From NCBI GenBank assembly GCA_004123355.1, contig SCHM01000004.1, positions 2,356,001 through 2,420,000 of the forward strand: a stretch of 64,000 bases of DNA, given 5' to 3'. Below the pieces are notes generated by a model. It did no database searches and was not told the DNA's origin. It saw only the letters and a program-made list of their open reading frames with translations. The position numbers were made by a program, and so were the translations under genes. How positions within the stretch are numbered: the stretch's first letter is position 1; each line of letters starts with the position of its first letter. Source of the DNA: Amphirosellinia nigrospora (taxonomy: Eukaryota; Ascomycota; Sordariomycetes; Xylariales; Xylariaceae). This document shows, in pieces, positions 1 to 14,891 of the stretch.

Positions 1-1922
1 GCCGGTCGAAGGAGGAAAATCAGGAATCAGGGAAGAAGGGAAGAAGGGAAGAAGGGAAAATGGGGCCAAAGGGCTCTAGGGCTCCAAGGCTCACTTTTTT
101 TTTTCCCCTTCCCACTTCACACCACATCACAATGAGGATAGCGATTCCCACACACCAATGCATCGGGAGCGCGCTACTGCATCGTCGACAAGGGTATGTG
201 GGTGGGCGGATGGGTCGATGGGGGGTGGGTATGGAATGGGCAGAAACGTTGGTTTTCCCTCAAATGCCCTTTGCTCTTTGCCCTTTCGACACTTCCGTGC
301 AGTTCTACTCGGCCTGCCGACATGCGGTAACTAATGATAATTGGTCCTAATCTATAGTAGGCATTGTGATGATTCTGATATTGCGACTTACTACTACTAC
401 TGGTACCGCTGCTACACTACTTCTATGCCGCCGCTTCCTGCATTGCCCAATGCACTGCAACCTGATGCCGCGCAATGAGGTATAATGCAGGTGGGTAATG
501 AAAGAAAGAAAAAAAAGTCCAGTTCCTGCCTCCCCCAAATAGATCGACTAATAACGATCAACCCCCTGGCGAAGGGGAGGGGCACGATATTGGAAATCCT
601 GTCGGTGATTGCATCGGTGCGCACGACTATACTCGGCAGGCTATTGCATAGATCTGACTGACTCTGAGATGTCCGTTGAGCCGAGCTAGTCCTAGAATGA
701 ATATCGTCCTTTGATATAGTAGTGTAGTGTATAGGATGATGAATGGCCTGCCACGGCTACTGCAGCAGCTACAGTAGCAACCGGCACCAAGTTGCGCGCG
801 TGGAAAAGAGAGGTGAGGATCAGCCAACCACCGCTTGCTTGGGAGGAGCTCGCCTGTCTTCCTCTATTCATCCCATCGCCGATGTCCGACTAGCGAAGGC
901 TCCAGGCGATCAGGATCTAGTTATCCGTCGCTAGATGGTCTCGTCTCGAGCCATGCGTTCGCTGTCAAAATAGGTATTTACATTAATTAGTACTTAACTT
1001 GAGTAGATAAGATAAACAAAGTAGAACGCTAGTCTAGCGGCAAGTGACTTAGGATCGGAATCCGTGTTGATAACGTTGCCCATATTCGGCAGTATATAAA
1101 ATTCGCGATTCCTACTTATGTGACTGGGCTAAAGTAGTAATATTAGGAAACGGTGTGAGGATGGGATGGACAGGGTAAGAAACACCAGTAGGCGACCGAA
1201 ACCTCATGGCTAGATCATCTAAGCAACGCAGCTTCGCCCATCGTCAACCTACCAGTACATTTATCATGCTATACGTCAGATATGCTATAGATCCGATACA
1301 CACTAGAGCATGCGAGAGGAAGGGGGGGCAATGGTTAACGCCAAGGGCTCATGAAGTCAGCCGGTCTAGCGTTCCGTTCTAAACATTGGCCGGCTGCGGT
1401 TCGCTAGGTCGAGATTGGCCGGATGCAGTGAGAAAAAAACATGCAGACACACAGGGCCCTGATGCAACCTCTTGATGCGACGCTAAGGCACTTCGCAAGC
1501 CCTGCGCGTGGAGCGTGATTGCGAAAGTAAGGCGGGTGGCGTCGACCCCTACCGACGAATTAGCTGGGCCACTCCCCTGGACAAACCAGTCCTGTATATG
1601 GTTGAGGCACAAGTTTGATGGATGCGTATAGATCATGTTATAGAATCAGATAATTAAGATGGCTATGCAAAAAAAACCACCAAAAAAGGCATCATTCACT
1701 CATGGCGTAGTACTAACGACACAGCATTGTATAGTTGGTTGTATAGTAGCGATCTTTCGCTTTAACATTGTATTTGGGTTGTGAAGAGTCTTCTATCCTG
1801 TGATATACTTTCTCATCGACCCAGGGGCTCACCGGGCTCATGGGCCCAGCGTCCACCACCGTAGATAACGTAACATATTTGTATGTGACTGACGCATCAA
1901 CTCTTTCGTAGATGTGCGCCGT
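1..1922. other. No gene recognised
   Basis: Only short open frames with no recognisable domain, many starting at non-ATG codons. The first 60 bases carry a purine-rich tandem repeat. The rest is ordinary mixed-composition spacer. Confidence 0.5.
30..56. repeat. GGGAAGAA octamer tandem repeat
   Basis: The 8-base unit GGGAAGAA is repeated about 3.4 times head to tail in a purine-only tract. It is a simple microsatellite with no evident function. Confidence 0.85.
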
Positions 1923-2264
1923 CTATGGGTTATTGGCCCGTCTTTGTTCTAATTTCGTGTCCCGTGACGAATCCTCCCCGGTCCGGAGCTCGCAGGCTCG
2001 TGTATCAAGATGGTTCTTCAAACCCTCCATAAATGAGAAAATGGTATCATCCAAGCGAGAGATCCGAGTCCTCCTGTCTAGTTGGAGCCCCCGTAGTGGC
2101 TGATGGTCGGCAGATAAAAGCATCAGAAAAGCCGCTCCAGTCTTGTGGAAAAGGTCCAACGCCGTGTCTAGCGCCATATAAAATGCTTTGTTTGGCCAAG
2201 TCCGTTCCAATATTAGAAAAGGAAAATTGGAAAAATAGTATGTGCCTCGACTCTCAGTCTCCAT
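1923..2264 (-). CDS. Possible hypothetical protein, 113 aa
   Basis: An ATG-initiated open frame that looks more protein-like than its neighbours: a hydrophobic start around residues 10-20 and a stretch reading LDDTIFSFMEGLKNHLDTR that could be helical. I do not recognise a family. No intron is evident and the frame closes with a normal stop. It lies downstream of the Ran1-like kinase on the same strand, 367 bases away. It could equally be a relic or a chance frame. Confidence 0.25.
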   Translation of the reverse strand: METESRGTYYFSNFPFLILERTWPNKAFYMALDTALDLFHKTGAAFLMLLSADHQPLRGLQLDRRTRISRLDDTIFSFMEGLKNHLDTRACELRTGEDSSRDTKLEQRRANNP

Positions 2265-2630
2265 GTCTTCGTTGATACTTTCAGTATCCCTCTAACTCCA
2301 CGCTGTGATAAAACATAAAAAAGAAGATATGTTGTAGAGATACAGTAAAACGATTGAAGTCCCAGACTTTTTTCTTTTTTAAACCCGTTGTAGGGTTGTC
2401 ATCCGGATATGATCGCCAAATGTTTGGCGATGCTTATTAAAACAGGTAGCTGGAATGCTGGCATTCATCGTAGTCATAACCTGGAATGAACCAAAGGGGT
2501 GAGCGGTATAAAGGGTCCAGTAATGGTTCGTCATTCCAATAGGGCCCCAAGGGAGAAAGCAACGTTCAGTTGAAAAGTGAAATGAGCGCCCAATACTCGG
2601 GCATGTACACTCCAGGTCAATCAGCTTAAG

Positions 2631-4174
2631 CTAATAGAAACCTTGGAAATTGGCCAGCAGAGGAAACTGTGGTTGATGGAATGGGTGGGGTTGATGCAGT
2701 TGAGGTCCTTGCGCGTATCGATTTACGACGTCCCAGAAAAAAGGAAGGGTGAATTTATTGGGCGCGCAGCTCGGTTGAGCGAGACCTGGATCAGCACATG
2801 GGCTGCAGGGTGGGTAAGCTCCGTGAACGGGTCCATGCTGCTGCGGAATAAATTCCTGTGGGAAAACCATCTTGGGCCTCTGGGTCGAAGAATTGGGGTT
2901 CCTGCGTAGGGATCTTCTCGTTCTGGATCTCAAGGATCTCCTCGTCATCTAGGTCGTCGATAGTCGAACAGCTTGACGTGAGGGAACCTTCATCCGAGGA
3001 GCAGGTGGATTCCCCATCCGAGTCCGAACCAGCAGGGGAAAGAGGTGCATCGTAGCTCATGCTGTCAATAGCGTCCTCGCAGTTAACGTAATCAGTAGGC
3101 TCAGGCGATACCGGTGGAGTGAGCAACGTTTGTGGCACCGCCGGGATGGTGAGCGTGGAACAGGCCAGGATCTTCGTCCTCAGCTCTGCTAACGTAATTC
3201 TTTCATCTGGATTGCGCGTGAAGACGCGGCCCAGAATATTATTAAGATCGTCCGATACTGGCAATATGGTCCTCAGGAAGTCCTGGCTTCTGGTAAAAGC
3301 GCGGTATGTGGAATCTTCAAAGGATGCCTGTCTCCATGGATTGCGGCCGCACGTCAAGTTTACCAGGATGACACCTAGACTCCAGACGTCATTAGGAGCA
3401 CAGTAGTAAAAGGTCTCCTGGATGAAGGGTCTAGACATTCTATAGTAAGTAGACAAGTGTCAGTTGATATCCACGGATGAAAGCTGGTTCGCGCGAAGAA
3501 ATCCTACCTGGAGACATGTAAAACGTCGAACCACAGCCGTAGTCCTCGGATCGGTCACTAGAGGTAGCTAGGCCAAAGTCGGCCAACTTCACGGTATCGC
3601 CCTGGTTCGAGACAAGGATATTCTCCGGTTTCAGGTCCCTATGGTATATACCCAATGTGTGGCAATGCTCCACGGCGTCCAGGATTTGAAGGAAAACACT
3701 CTTTACGACGTCGTCCTTACCGACATAATGGCCACATTCCGTGATATTGAAGAACAGGTCTCCCTCCGAGCAATACTCCAGGACCACATAGATGCAATCC
3801 GGGTCATCGACAATCTTGTGCATGGAGACCACGTTGGGGTGGGCGGACGCCAGGTAGTGAAGTCGAAGTTCTCGATGCTGGAAGGCTATTTGTCGTCTGT
3901 CCAGTGGGGATCCATCGGCATTAAACTTGCTGAGCGTCTTGACGGCATATTGGATCCTAGTGGTAATGTCGACGGCCAAATACACCACACCGTAGGCACC
4001 GTTCCCGATGATTTTTATTAACTGCAGGCTGTCTCCTAGAAATTTCCCTAGCCTCTCCTCTGGGGCAACTGGGACGTAGCGCGCGAATTGTTGTTGTAGA
4101 TATATGGGCTTGCTGCTTTCGTATAATGGCGATGCCGGTGGCGTGGGATAACCGTATACTGCTGCATTATTCAT
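2631..4174 (-). CDS. Ran1/Sks1-like serine/threonine protein kinase
   Basis: Cytoplasmic or nuclear protein kinase resembling the Ran1(Pat1)/Sks1/Vhs1 group, which acts in nutrient and developmental control. Visible kinase marks, counted from the ATG at 4174: glycine loop GNGAYG (residues 57-62), YAVK lysine (79), HRDLKPEN (178-185), DFG (199-201) and GCGSTFYMSPE, whose glutamate codon is completed by splicing. The ATG at 4174 was preferred over one 47 codons upstream because MNNAAVYGYPTPP looks like a normal N-terminus. A 68-bp intron (3440-3507) splits the MSPE motif and restores it on splicing. Two frame breaks remain. One base appears missing in the A run at 3408-3411, just before YYCAPNDVWSLG. 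A second shift near 2880 leads into the Pro/Gln-rich tail that holds FFWDVV and ends at 2631. I read both as sequence errors in a real gene. Confidence 0.9.
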
Positions 4175-7100
4175 GGTATCCTCTGGATTATGACGGTCCT
4201 TTCTGAAATTCTCCTTGGGTTTTTTTTTTAAATTAAAAGCAAAGGAAAAGAGAAGACGTTCCGTTTTTATGAAAACGTTGTCGTCAACCGAAACAACAGC
4301 CAAAGAAAATTCCACGGTAGAGATCCTTGGGTTGAGTATCCAAGTGTCCAGGAAACCAAACGGCAGGGAAGGAGAGCAACTGGCACGTCGGTGGGAGAAG
4401 GTTAGAGGGGAAGGGGGGAGGAAGACAACTCAAGAATAGTGAGTTATCATCGGGATCCTGGGCGCTGTCGTGATGTTAAAAGATGTTGATGGTGAGCCGT
4501 ACGGAGCGAGACGAGTTGTGAGGTTCGAGGCAGCTTCAACTCGCAGATGCAGCTGGTGGGAGGGTTGATGTAGATATTTTAGATATCAAATGCTCTACCT
4601 ACATTAGCACGGTAGTACCGTAGTATAGAATGACAGGGGTGTGTCTTGGATTGTTTGGATCGCTCAATTAGCTTGATGAGCCAGTGAGTCGACAGTCCGC
4701 GACCGTGTGTGTAATAAACAGCCACTCGTCGTCCACCTCACCACCCCCATCCACCCATCCACCCTTGTTTACACAGACAGGCTACACACCCGCACGCCTG
4801 CGCGATTCTTAAAAATTCGATGGGCGCTAGCCGTAAAGGCGGCCTGCCTCTCCATGCCTGGGCACGGGTGGGAACGCTGTTGGGAGCTGTGACTGGAGCA
4901 GATGGTGCACTGACTGGCGTCTTGGAAATTCGCAGGGAACAGGGAGGCCAGGCAGGAGACGTCTAGGAATTGGTCAGTGCTTCTAGGGCGCTCCACTCGT
5001 GAGGAACGAACGGATGGCCATGTCAAGACGGGCAAGGATCGAGGACGGCGGGCGTAACTATGTACAGATGTACCAAGGACGGTGATTTTCCCTTGCAATA
5101 TACGAGGAAACGAGGGCCAGGATCATGTCTGACACACGAAAATAAGTGATCCACCCAAGGGCCTGCTGTTATTAGTCGAGCATGCTTATTAGCGTAGTGG
5201 AGGTGTGTGCCATTACACTATGCCCACGAGCGCATGTCCAATATTTAATACCACACCCTGGCTAGCAGGGGTCTTGGTGTGGTCATGGTCGCCTTGGAAA
5301 GCCAGACAGGCCACTCAGCCCCTGTCAAAGAATAAGAGCGGGCAGTGGCGGGCGGATAGTGAGTCTTCATAGTGTGTTGTATTAGTGCACACTAGGAGAA
5401 AGAAAATAACGATGGAGAGAAAGAGGAAAAGGGGCGTTGCGTGTGACCAGTCGATAGAGCTCCAGGACCTTTTTGCCCAGCGGCGAGTTGAAGACTGGTG
5501 AGTGGCTGCTGACGCTCCACATCCTTTCATCTTGTTGGTGCCGGCTCCTTGTCACTGCCTGGACGAATCGTCATAATCCACGCCCGTGACTCGCATAGTT
5601 TTGCTTCTTTGCCTAGGCTACTATAGTATTAGATCGTAATGTACGAGCTTTGTCGGGCGTGTAAAGAAACACAGCCCTCCCCACTAAGTAGAGAAATCTG
5701 ATAATAGTGTAGACTACTCAATGTTTGCGTTGTTTTCAGGGCCCAAGGAAGAATAGTTCTTTGCTACACTAGTCCCGGTAATCCATTCAATCTCATACAT
5801 AATACATTAGGCAACTTGACTATACTACATCGACGTCGTGTGGGTAGTATGCGGCATTATGGTGAGCAGAGAATTAGTCGTGAAGTCGGACCCTTGTTCT
5901 CATTCCGGGTTGTGCTACGACTTCCATACACCAGTTACTTCTAGGCGTAGTTTGTTGATAACTCTAGTGTATGACCTATATTTTGTTATTGTTTGGGTGC
6001 ATGAAGTTGTGTGTCGTGAGACGAGGCTTCTGATACCTCAGTTTGTCCTGATCCATCCCAGCATGTCTCCATTCCTGGCGCAGGACCCAGGACGCTGTTG
6101 CAAGATACGCCTCGTCATTTGGGGACCCTGGCACTGGCACTGGCAAAAGTTCAGATGGTTTTTCTAGCGTAGCTTCCTCAGATCTTCCATCGACTAGTAG
6201 GCAGTCATGTCATGAGGATCTACTATGTGCTATGTAATTAATCTAGGATTTATACAGTCATCATCATCATAATCGGCATGTTCTTCCTTATTCTGTTCTT
6301 ACCCGAAGCCAGTAATGGTCATCATGCCTGTGGAGATTCACGATAGAAGGATTCCGCGGTGTATATGCGTACATAGTCCTCTCTTGACCTGCCTCACCAG
6401 CCTACCTACAGTAGCAGCGGATCTGGGACTTTCGTACACAATATGTCTTAAGCTAGTAGCTATGTGTTTCTGAAAACCCTCCCTCCCCCCATACGTTTGA
6501 GACCTGAGTTGAGTATGTAATCGTGGTAGGTAGCGCTCTCGGTCAGCGGCAAAGAATGTGTGCGTCTCGCGTTGACGCGACACAGAGCTAGCATGGCGAC
6601 GAATTGGTTATTTAGTCAATGTTTTGGATAGCTTTCGCCTCTGTTGTGGTTACCTACCAATAGCCAGCAGCGGCAAGGCCTACGCCAGCAGGACACTGCG
6701 TCTTGATGCATAGGACGGGCGGGTATGCCGTGTTGTTGTGAGTGGGATTTCTACATGCAGATGTGTATGGCCAATGGCACCAGCAGCGACGTAGCACCTG
6801 ACGCCCTGATTCGCTGGTAGGAGTCTCAGCTTCTGGGCCGCAGGGCTCTCGCTCTGGGCGAGTTATTACCGCTGCGTCGCCATTGGCCACGACAGATGAA
6901 CCACACGATTATCTCCGACGTGGGAGGGTGGGAATGAGAGACAGTTCAGGTCTTTGGCCCGCGCGTCGCATGCAACAGCCTTGCAAGGAATCACAAATTG
7001 GGTTGACATGCCACGCATCCTGGAGAGAAGTGAGGCTGTCTGAGCCGGGGTCGACTGCCAACCCGCTTGGAAGCACGGACGAAGGTGGCCAATGAGTTGC

Positions 7101-7830
7101 CCAAACTCTGCTTGGGAGGAAGCCAGTGTATGCGGGTCTCTAGAATGAGATGGATAGCTGACCGACACAAAGCGAATAACTCGTTCGCTTCGCAAATATG
7201 CAATGCGCAGTCCCACGACGGCACGAGAATGAGAGCGTCTTCCTGCCTGCTGACCTGCCACTTGCAAGTAAACAAGAGGATACTACATATAGATCAAGTA
7301 AACAACAAGCCTCTACCGGCTTGCCGGTCTGCCGTGAATAATTTATCATCTAGTGCATGTCTATTTTTGCCTTGCGAGATTCTCCCCAGAGCGTCGTACT
7401 ATTATTCGCTCTGCGAGGGTCGATAGATAACATGAATTGTATCCAGGACGTTTGAAACTCACCGCGTTCACTGGGTGGGTAGGCAGGCCAGTCATCCTCC
7501 CGATTGCTCTTTTAGGCTGTTCGTATTCACGCAACAATCACGATATGGTGGTTAGTATGTGTGTGAAGCTGGTGGTGAACAATCACCGAGGTGATCTGGT
7601 CGTCGAATAGAACCAGGCGGCCGTTTCCACCACATTGGTGCGCTTGCACGCTAGGCCGGTTCGTGGCACGATGCCCATGTCGTAGCTAGTAGTAGCCTAC
7701 CCAGCGCAAGGGAACGTCTGAGACATGGGCCACAGAACGAGGTCGTCTGATTTCTCAGACGTTTCTCAAACTGCTTTCCATCGCGCTACAAGCAAAGGTC
7801 AAACTACAAGTACCTCATCGCATCCAAGGC

Positions 7831-7860
7831 GATGCGATGCGATGCGATGCTATGCGATGC
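7831..7860. repeat. GATGC pentamer repeat
   Basis: Six consecutive GATGC-type units, the fifth reading TATGC. A simple microsatellite in non-coding spacer. Confidence 0.9.
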
Positions 7861-10642
7861 CCCAGTACCGGTCTCGCCGACGCTACTCTCCACATACACT
7901 CACTACAAGTCACTCTTTGATCGGCATGAGAGAATACGGCCGGGATCGTGGCATGGCAGCACAGATTGAAGTTGATCTCGTCGCTGATCTCGTGCCCCGG
8001 CCGCCTATCAGGTAAGGTCTTTGAAACAGTCATCGTTTTCCCAGAGAACAGAAGATCCCGCGCTATGCCGTCATGTCGTCACTGTCACGTCGGCGGTTTG
8101 CGCAGAAACCGTTACATATGTAACAGTACGTACAGCATCTTTTTGGTGTCTCCTCAGGATCATCCAAATCGTTCTCGACTGCCCGTTTCGGGTTAGTCTT
8201 TGACGTCAAGGCCCGGTACGGTGGAGATGTGGAAGATGTGGAAGATGTGGAGATCCGACTCTTCGGCAGATGCTCCACTGCTAGGTACTATCTCATTTGT
8301 GTGAAACAGCGTTGGACAAGGTGTTCCTTGACTCTGCCTGCGGCGTCGTACAAGAATATCTTCAGCAAGTCCTCTCCGTCTTACTCGCAGCTCGCCTTTC
8401 CACGTGATAGGGCCGTGAGAGTGTTTGATACCTTAATATCGCCGAAGTTGATATCACACAATGAAAAAATTGTGTGTCACCTGCAGTAGGACTTCATCAT
8501 CAAATTGAATTTTGATGTGTATAAACCCAATAAGGTGCGCCCTGTCAACTCTACACTATGATACTACCATCTCAGGGGGCCGAGCATGCCGCTGGCCCTG
8601 CTCGCCAATAGCCAACTGTTGCTGATGTGAGAATCTGGATCTCCCATACGGCTTACTCACTAGAACGTAGATCGGGCGATGAAATGGTAGCACGTTCGGC
8701 TATCAAACACAGCTTTGCATGACGTTGATCCTCATCCAAGCGCCGACTACTTACATTGGTTGTAGGGTAGTGTATCTACGCCTTTAGAATGAGTGTCCCA
8801 TGAACGTGACGACGATCTGTCAATATCAGATTGGGGGGTGGGAGGCGTTAGCCATCTGACCTACCAACCACTGTATCTCAGCCCCAACGGAGCTTTTTAT
8901 CTATTATTATTATGATTTTCTCTATCACGGTTACGACTCTACACTATGCTACGTGAGTGACGATATTTCATCCTAAGTCTACTCCCTGGTCACACAACGC
9001 GATGACGCAGGACCTGCCTCTTCCGCCAGCGTCCCGGTGCGAGATCTGACATGTCAGCCTCCTCCGGCTACCCGCATAGAAGCATTCAAGGGGCGGGCTG
9101 TCGGTGGCAAGACTGAACAACAAAGAAAACACGACAGGTGTTCGGCAGCAGTAGTTTAGAACGTTAATCTCCACTCGCCACGCTTTCATTGCTTCTTCCC
9201 ATCAACTGCCGCGCGCTAGAGAAACCAACGCTCAGTTACAGCCTCGATTGACTTACAATAAATGCATACCGATAGATAACTCTCCCGTCCCAAACCTTGG
9301 GGCGGCCCGAGACCTTCTTCATGCGTCGTTCATCACCGGCACTAGTTGAAGATCATTGGGCTGTTGCGTTCGTCCCTCAGTAGGAGACATATCGGAATGA
9401 ATATCTGCCTATGGGCTAGTATACACACACCTGCTCAGGGCCGAGCTGGGACGTTATATTGGCGGATCTGAAGCTATTGTTTCCGGCCGCGCCGGTACAA
9501 TCTAACTACCGCTTGTTGTGCCGTCTACAGCCTACCAGTCGGCTTATAGTATGCGTGTCACGGGTAGCAGCGTCGTCTTGGAATCGCCAGCCAGCTCTCC
9601 ATCCGATGTTACGTGGATGAACCCGTCGCACGAACGTTTGTATTAGCTTTTCGTCTGCCTCCTCTCGATAACATTGCTCGTCGATCGAAATACCATCAAG
9701 ACGGAGGAGTGTCGCAACATGAAGCACTGCCCGCCTTGGCCAGCTGAGAGACGGCTGTGTTGAGGACAACCTATGAGACCAAGTTTATGTCGTGTCTCAC
9801 GGCTTCTCGTCGTACTGCACCCCGCCCCCGGCTACTAGCAGAGTCGCCATATTCGTTTTCTAGGGCGATCAATCTCCTTACCGCGGCCACACTCTGCGAT
9901 GTCTCACTGCCCGCGTCCCGTTAAAGGGTGGCCAATGCATTAACATATACTGTACGCAGTAAACCGGAACAGAGTCGTGCTGTCCTGTCGTATCGTCACC
10001 TATTCATCGCTGAAGAGATGCGCACCTGAGTCTAGAACTTTTTGCCACCGAAAAAACCAGCTTACTATGGCAGCCTCGTGCCAACACACCGAAATATCCG
10101 GAGAAGGCTGGCGGCGTGTTGCGCCATGTATTATGCATTATGGTCCTACTACCCACGGCGGTGTATTCTACTACGAACGGCTAATGAGGAAGCCGCGCGG
10201 ACTCAATTTGACTCACCACATACCTAATGACACGCACTCAGATTCCCACGCGTCGGGAGACGGCGTCCTCGAGTGTCTCGTCGTCAATGCTGCGACGCCT
10301 GTTTATTCGCGTCAATGTAGAGAATAGTTGGCTATCGGCAACGACTAACAAACGAACCCTGTTACCGCGGGGAATAGAGCAGCAGTAGGGAAATAAATAA
10401 CAATAGTCTGTCTCAGACTCTTTTGCTAGACTAATTAATGGACTACCTGGTAGATCAAGGCGTGCAGGTGGCTAATACGCCGTTTTCGATGTGACAGTCT
10501 TGTCTCTTACGCCAGTGACTGGACTGCCTTGGATACTACGCATGGCGCGTCGAACAGCGTCAATTGATTTGCCTGGAATTGAAGGGTGTGGATGCTAATA
10601 CTAGTTGTAACTGCTAGTTGTCTTGATGTATGGCTAGATGGG

Positions 10643-10738
10643 ATAAAAATTATAAAAAAAATTTAATAAAAAAGAATTTAAAAAAAATTAAATCCTAGTT
10701 TATAATTAATTTTATTTTACATGAATAAAATAAAATAG
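10643..10738. repeat. AT-rich low-complexity island
   Basis: About 95 bases almost entirely A and T, made of runs of A and TTTTA/AATTA words, set sharply against balanced flanks. It could be the stub of a mutated repeat, a matrix-attachment-like sequence or simple sequence. No open frame crosses it. Confidence 0.7.
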
Positions 10739-12207
10739 CTCGGTACAAGTTGTCCGAGCGAACCCCTGGGTGTCTCTACTATCGTGTCATGGTACTTTCC
10801 CCATAGGCGGTTAAGTGTAGCCGATGATGTTCATCCAAGACGGCCGACCCGCTGTCATCGAGAAGAACCCATTCTCTAGGGATGTCGTTCTCGGGAAGCT
10901 CGGCTGGACTTTCATTGAGTCCTACGTCAGCCGACTTCATGCGATGTCTCACAATTGTAAGCGAGGAGAGACATATAGACCGCCTTTATATAGAGGCCAC
11001 ATGGGCTAACGGGCGAGAAACAAAACAATGAGCATTCCATCGTTGGACGTTCTGACGTAGAGGGTCCAGCGCCGACGCCAATTGCGATGGGAGGCGCTAG
11101 CACAAGCGTACGCCCGCTACACAGGTCTTGTGCCCAGCAGGCGGTCTGTAAAAGACAGCTTGCGAATAGATCGATTCGCATGAGACTGGAGGAGAATTCG
11201 AGGTAAGGGATGAAAGCCACGAAGCCACTTCGAAAGAAGCCGGTCGAATCCGAGCACGAGGTCTATCACAATAACACTACGCCTTGGGGAGGACCGGCTG
11301 AAAATTTTGAGGTAAGACCCTACACGAATCACTACGTGCCTGACGAACGGGACCGCTCCGTAGGACACGACGCAACACCGCCAAGCGAAGATAAACAAGT
11401 ATACCGCAGGAAAGGCCGACCATCACGCTACAGCACGGGTAAACAACGTAGATCAGCTACGATAGAGTGGTCAATTATGCGAACCCCCTTTGAAAACGAA
11501 TACAAGCACAACGCCTATGACATGACATCTACGTACGGGTTCATGTCCTACGATACAGGTAGAAACCAGAGCATCACAAGACGGGCAGCTTATATACCTC
11601 TCGGAAAAGGAGGCATTAAAATGAGATTGCGCCGGTACACCACGCCGGCCGGTTGGTCGGCAGACTCTGTGTCGCTGTCCTGCCTCGCTTGTGTAAGTTT
11701 TGTGTAGCTCGCTGGTAGGCCACGATGATGGCCCTTGTGGCATCAATACTACCGGATGCCGTTGGGGGGTAGGATATACGGCCACCGCCGAGCGAAACGC
11801 TCGTTCTATTTGTCGTACATGGCTTACTGACTGACTTGGCCTCGTAGACGATGTTATGCACTATCAAGCAAATGGGTAAACAAGATTTCATTCTTCAAAG
11901 TGACAAATCCTGCTCCCCGGAATAGTTTACAACGAAAGCCACTGACCACTGTATTTACCTACATAGAAGCTGTGGTGCTTGCTACAACACCGAGATCCTG
12001 TGGTGTTTTGTGCATCATCGAGAAAGATGAAGAGCGAGACCTGACAAAAGTATGCATCGCAACTAGGAGTGTGCCTCCTATGTGTCCATGTGTCTATTTG
12101 ATTGAACTCTACCCCTGGTAGCTTACTCTTCCAACTTGTCATCATCCATCTAGTTGATTATCTGTACTTCCATTCTCCCGTGGTGCTCTTGGTGTGATGC
12201 CTTGATA

Positions 12208-14891
<2,684 letters not shown>

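Larger units (their letters stand above)
4175..12207. other. 8-kb gene-poor spacer
   Basis: No recognisable gene on either strand. The first few hundred bases are the kinase promoter. Open frames of 60-165 codons exist, the longest at 11210-11707 (+), but none shows a family motif, signal peptide or convincing exon structure. The region includes a GATGC microsatellite, two small hairpins near 8455-8517 and an AT-rich island at about 10.64-10.74 kb. It could hold non-coding RNAs or decayed genes that cannot be seen by eye. Confidence 0.5.

Noticed and set aside
11210-11707. 165-codon plus-strand frame
   Set aside because: It has an ATG but biased, low-similarity composition and no motif, splice or neighbour support. 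It could be real but cannot be supported.
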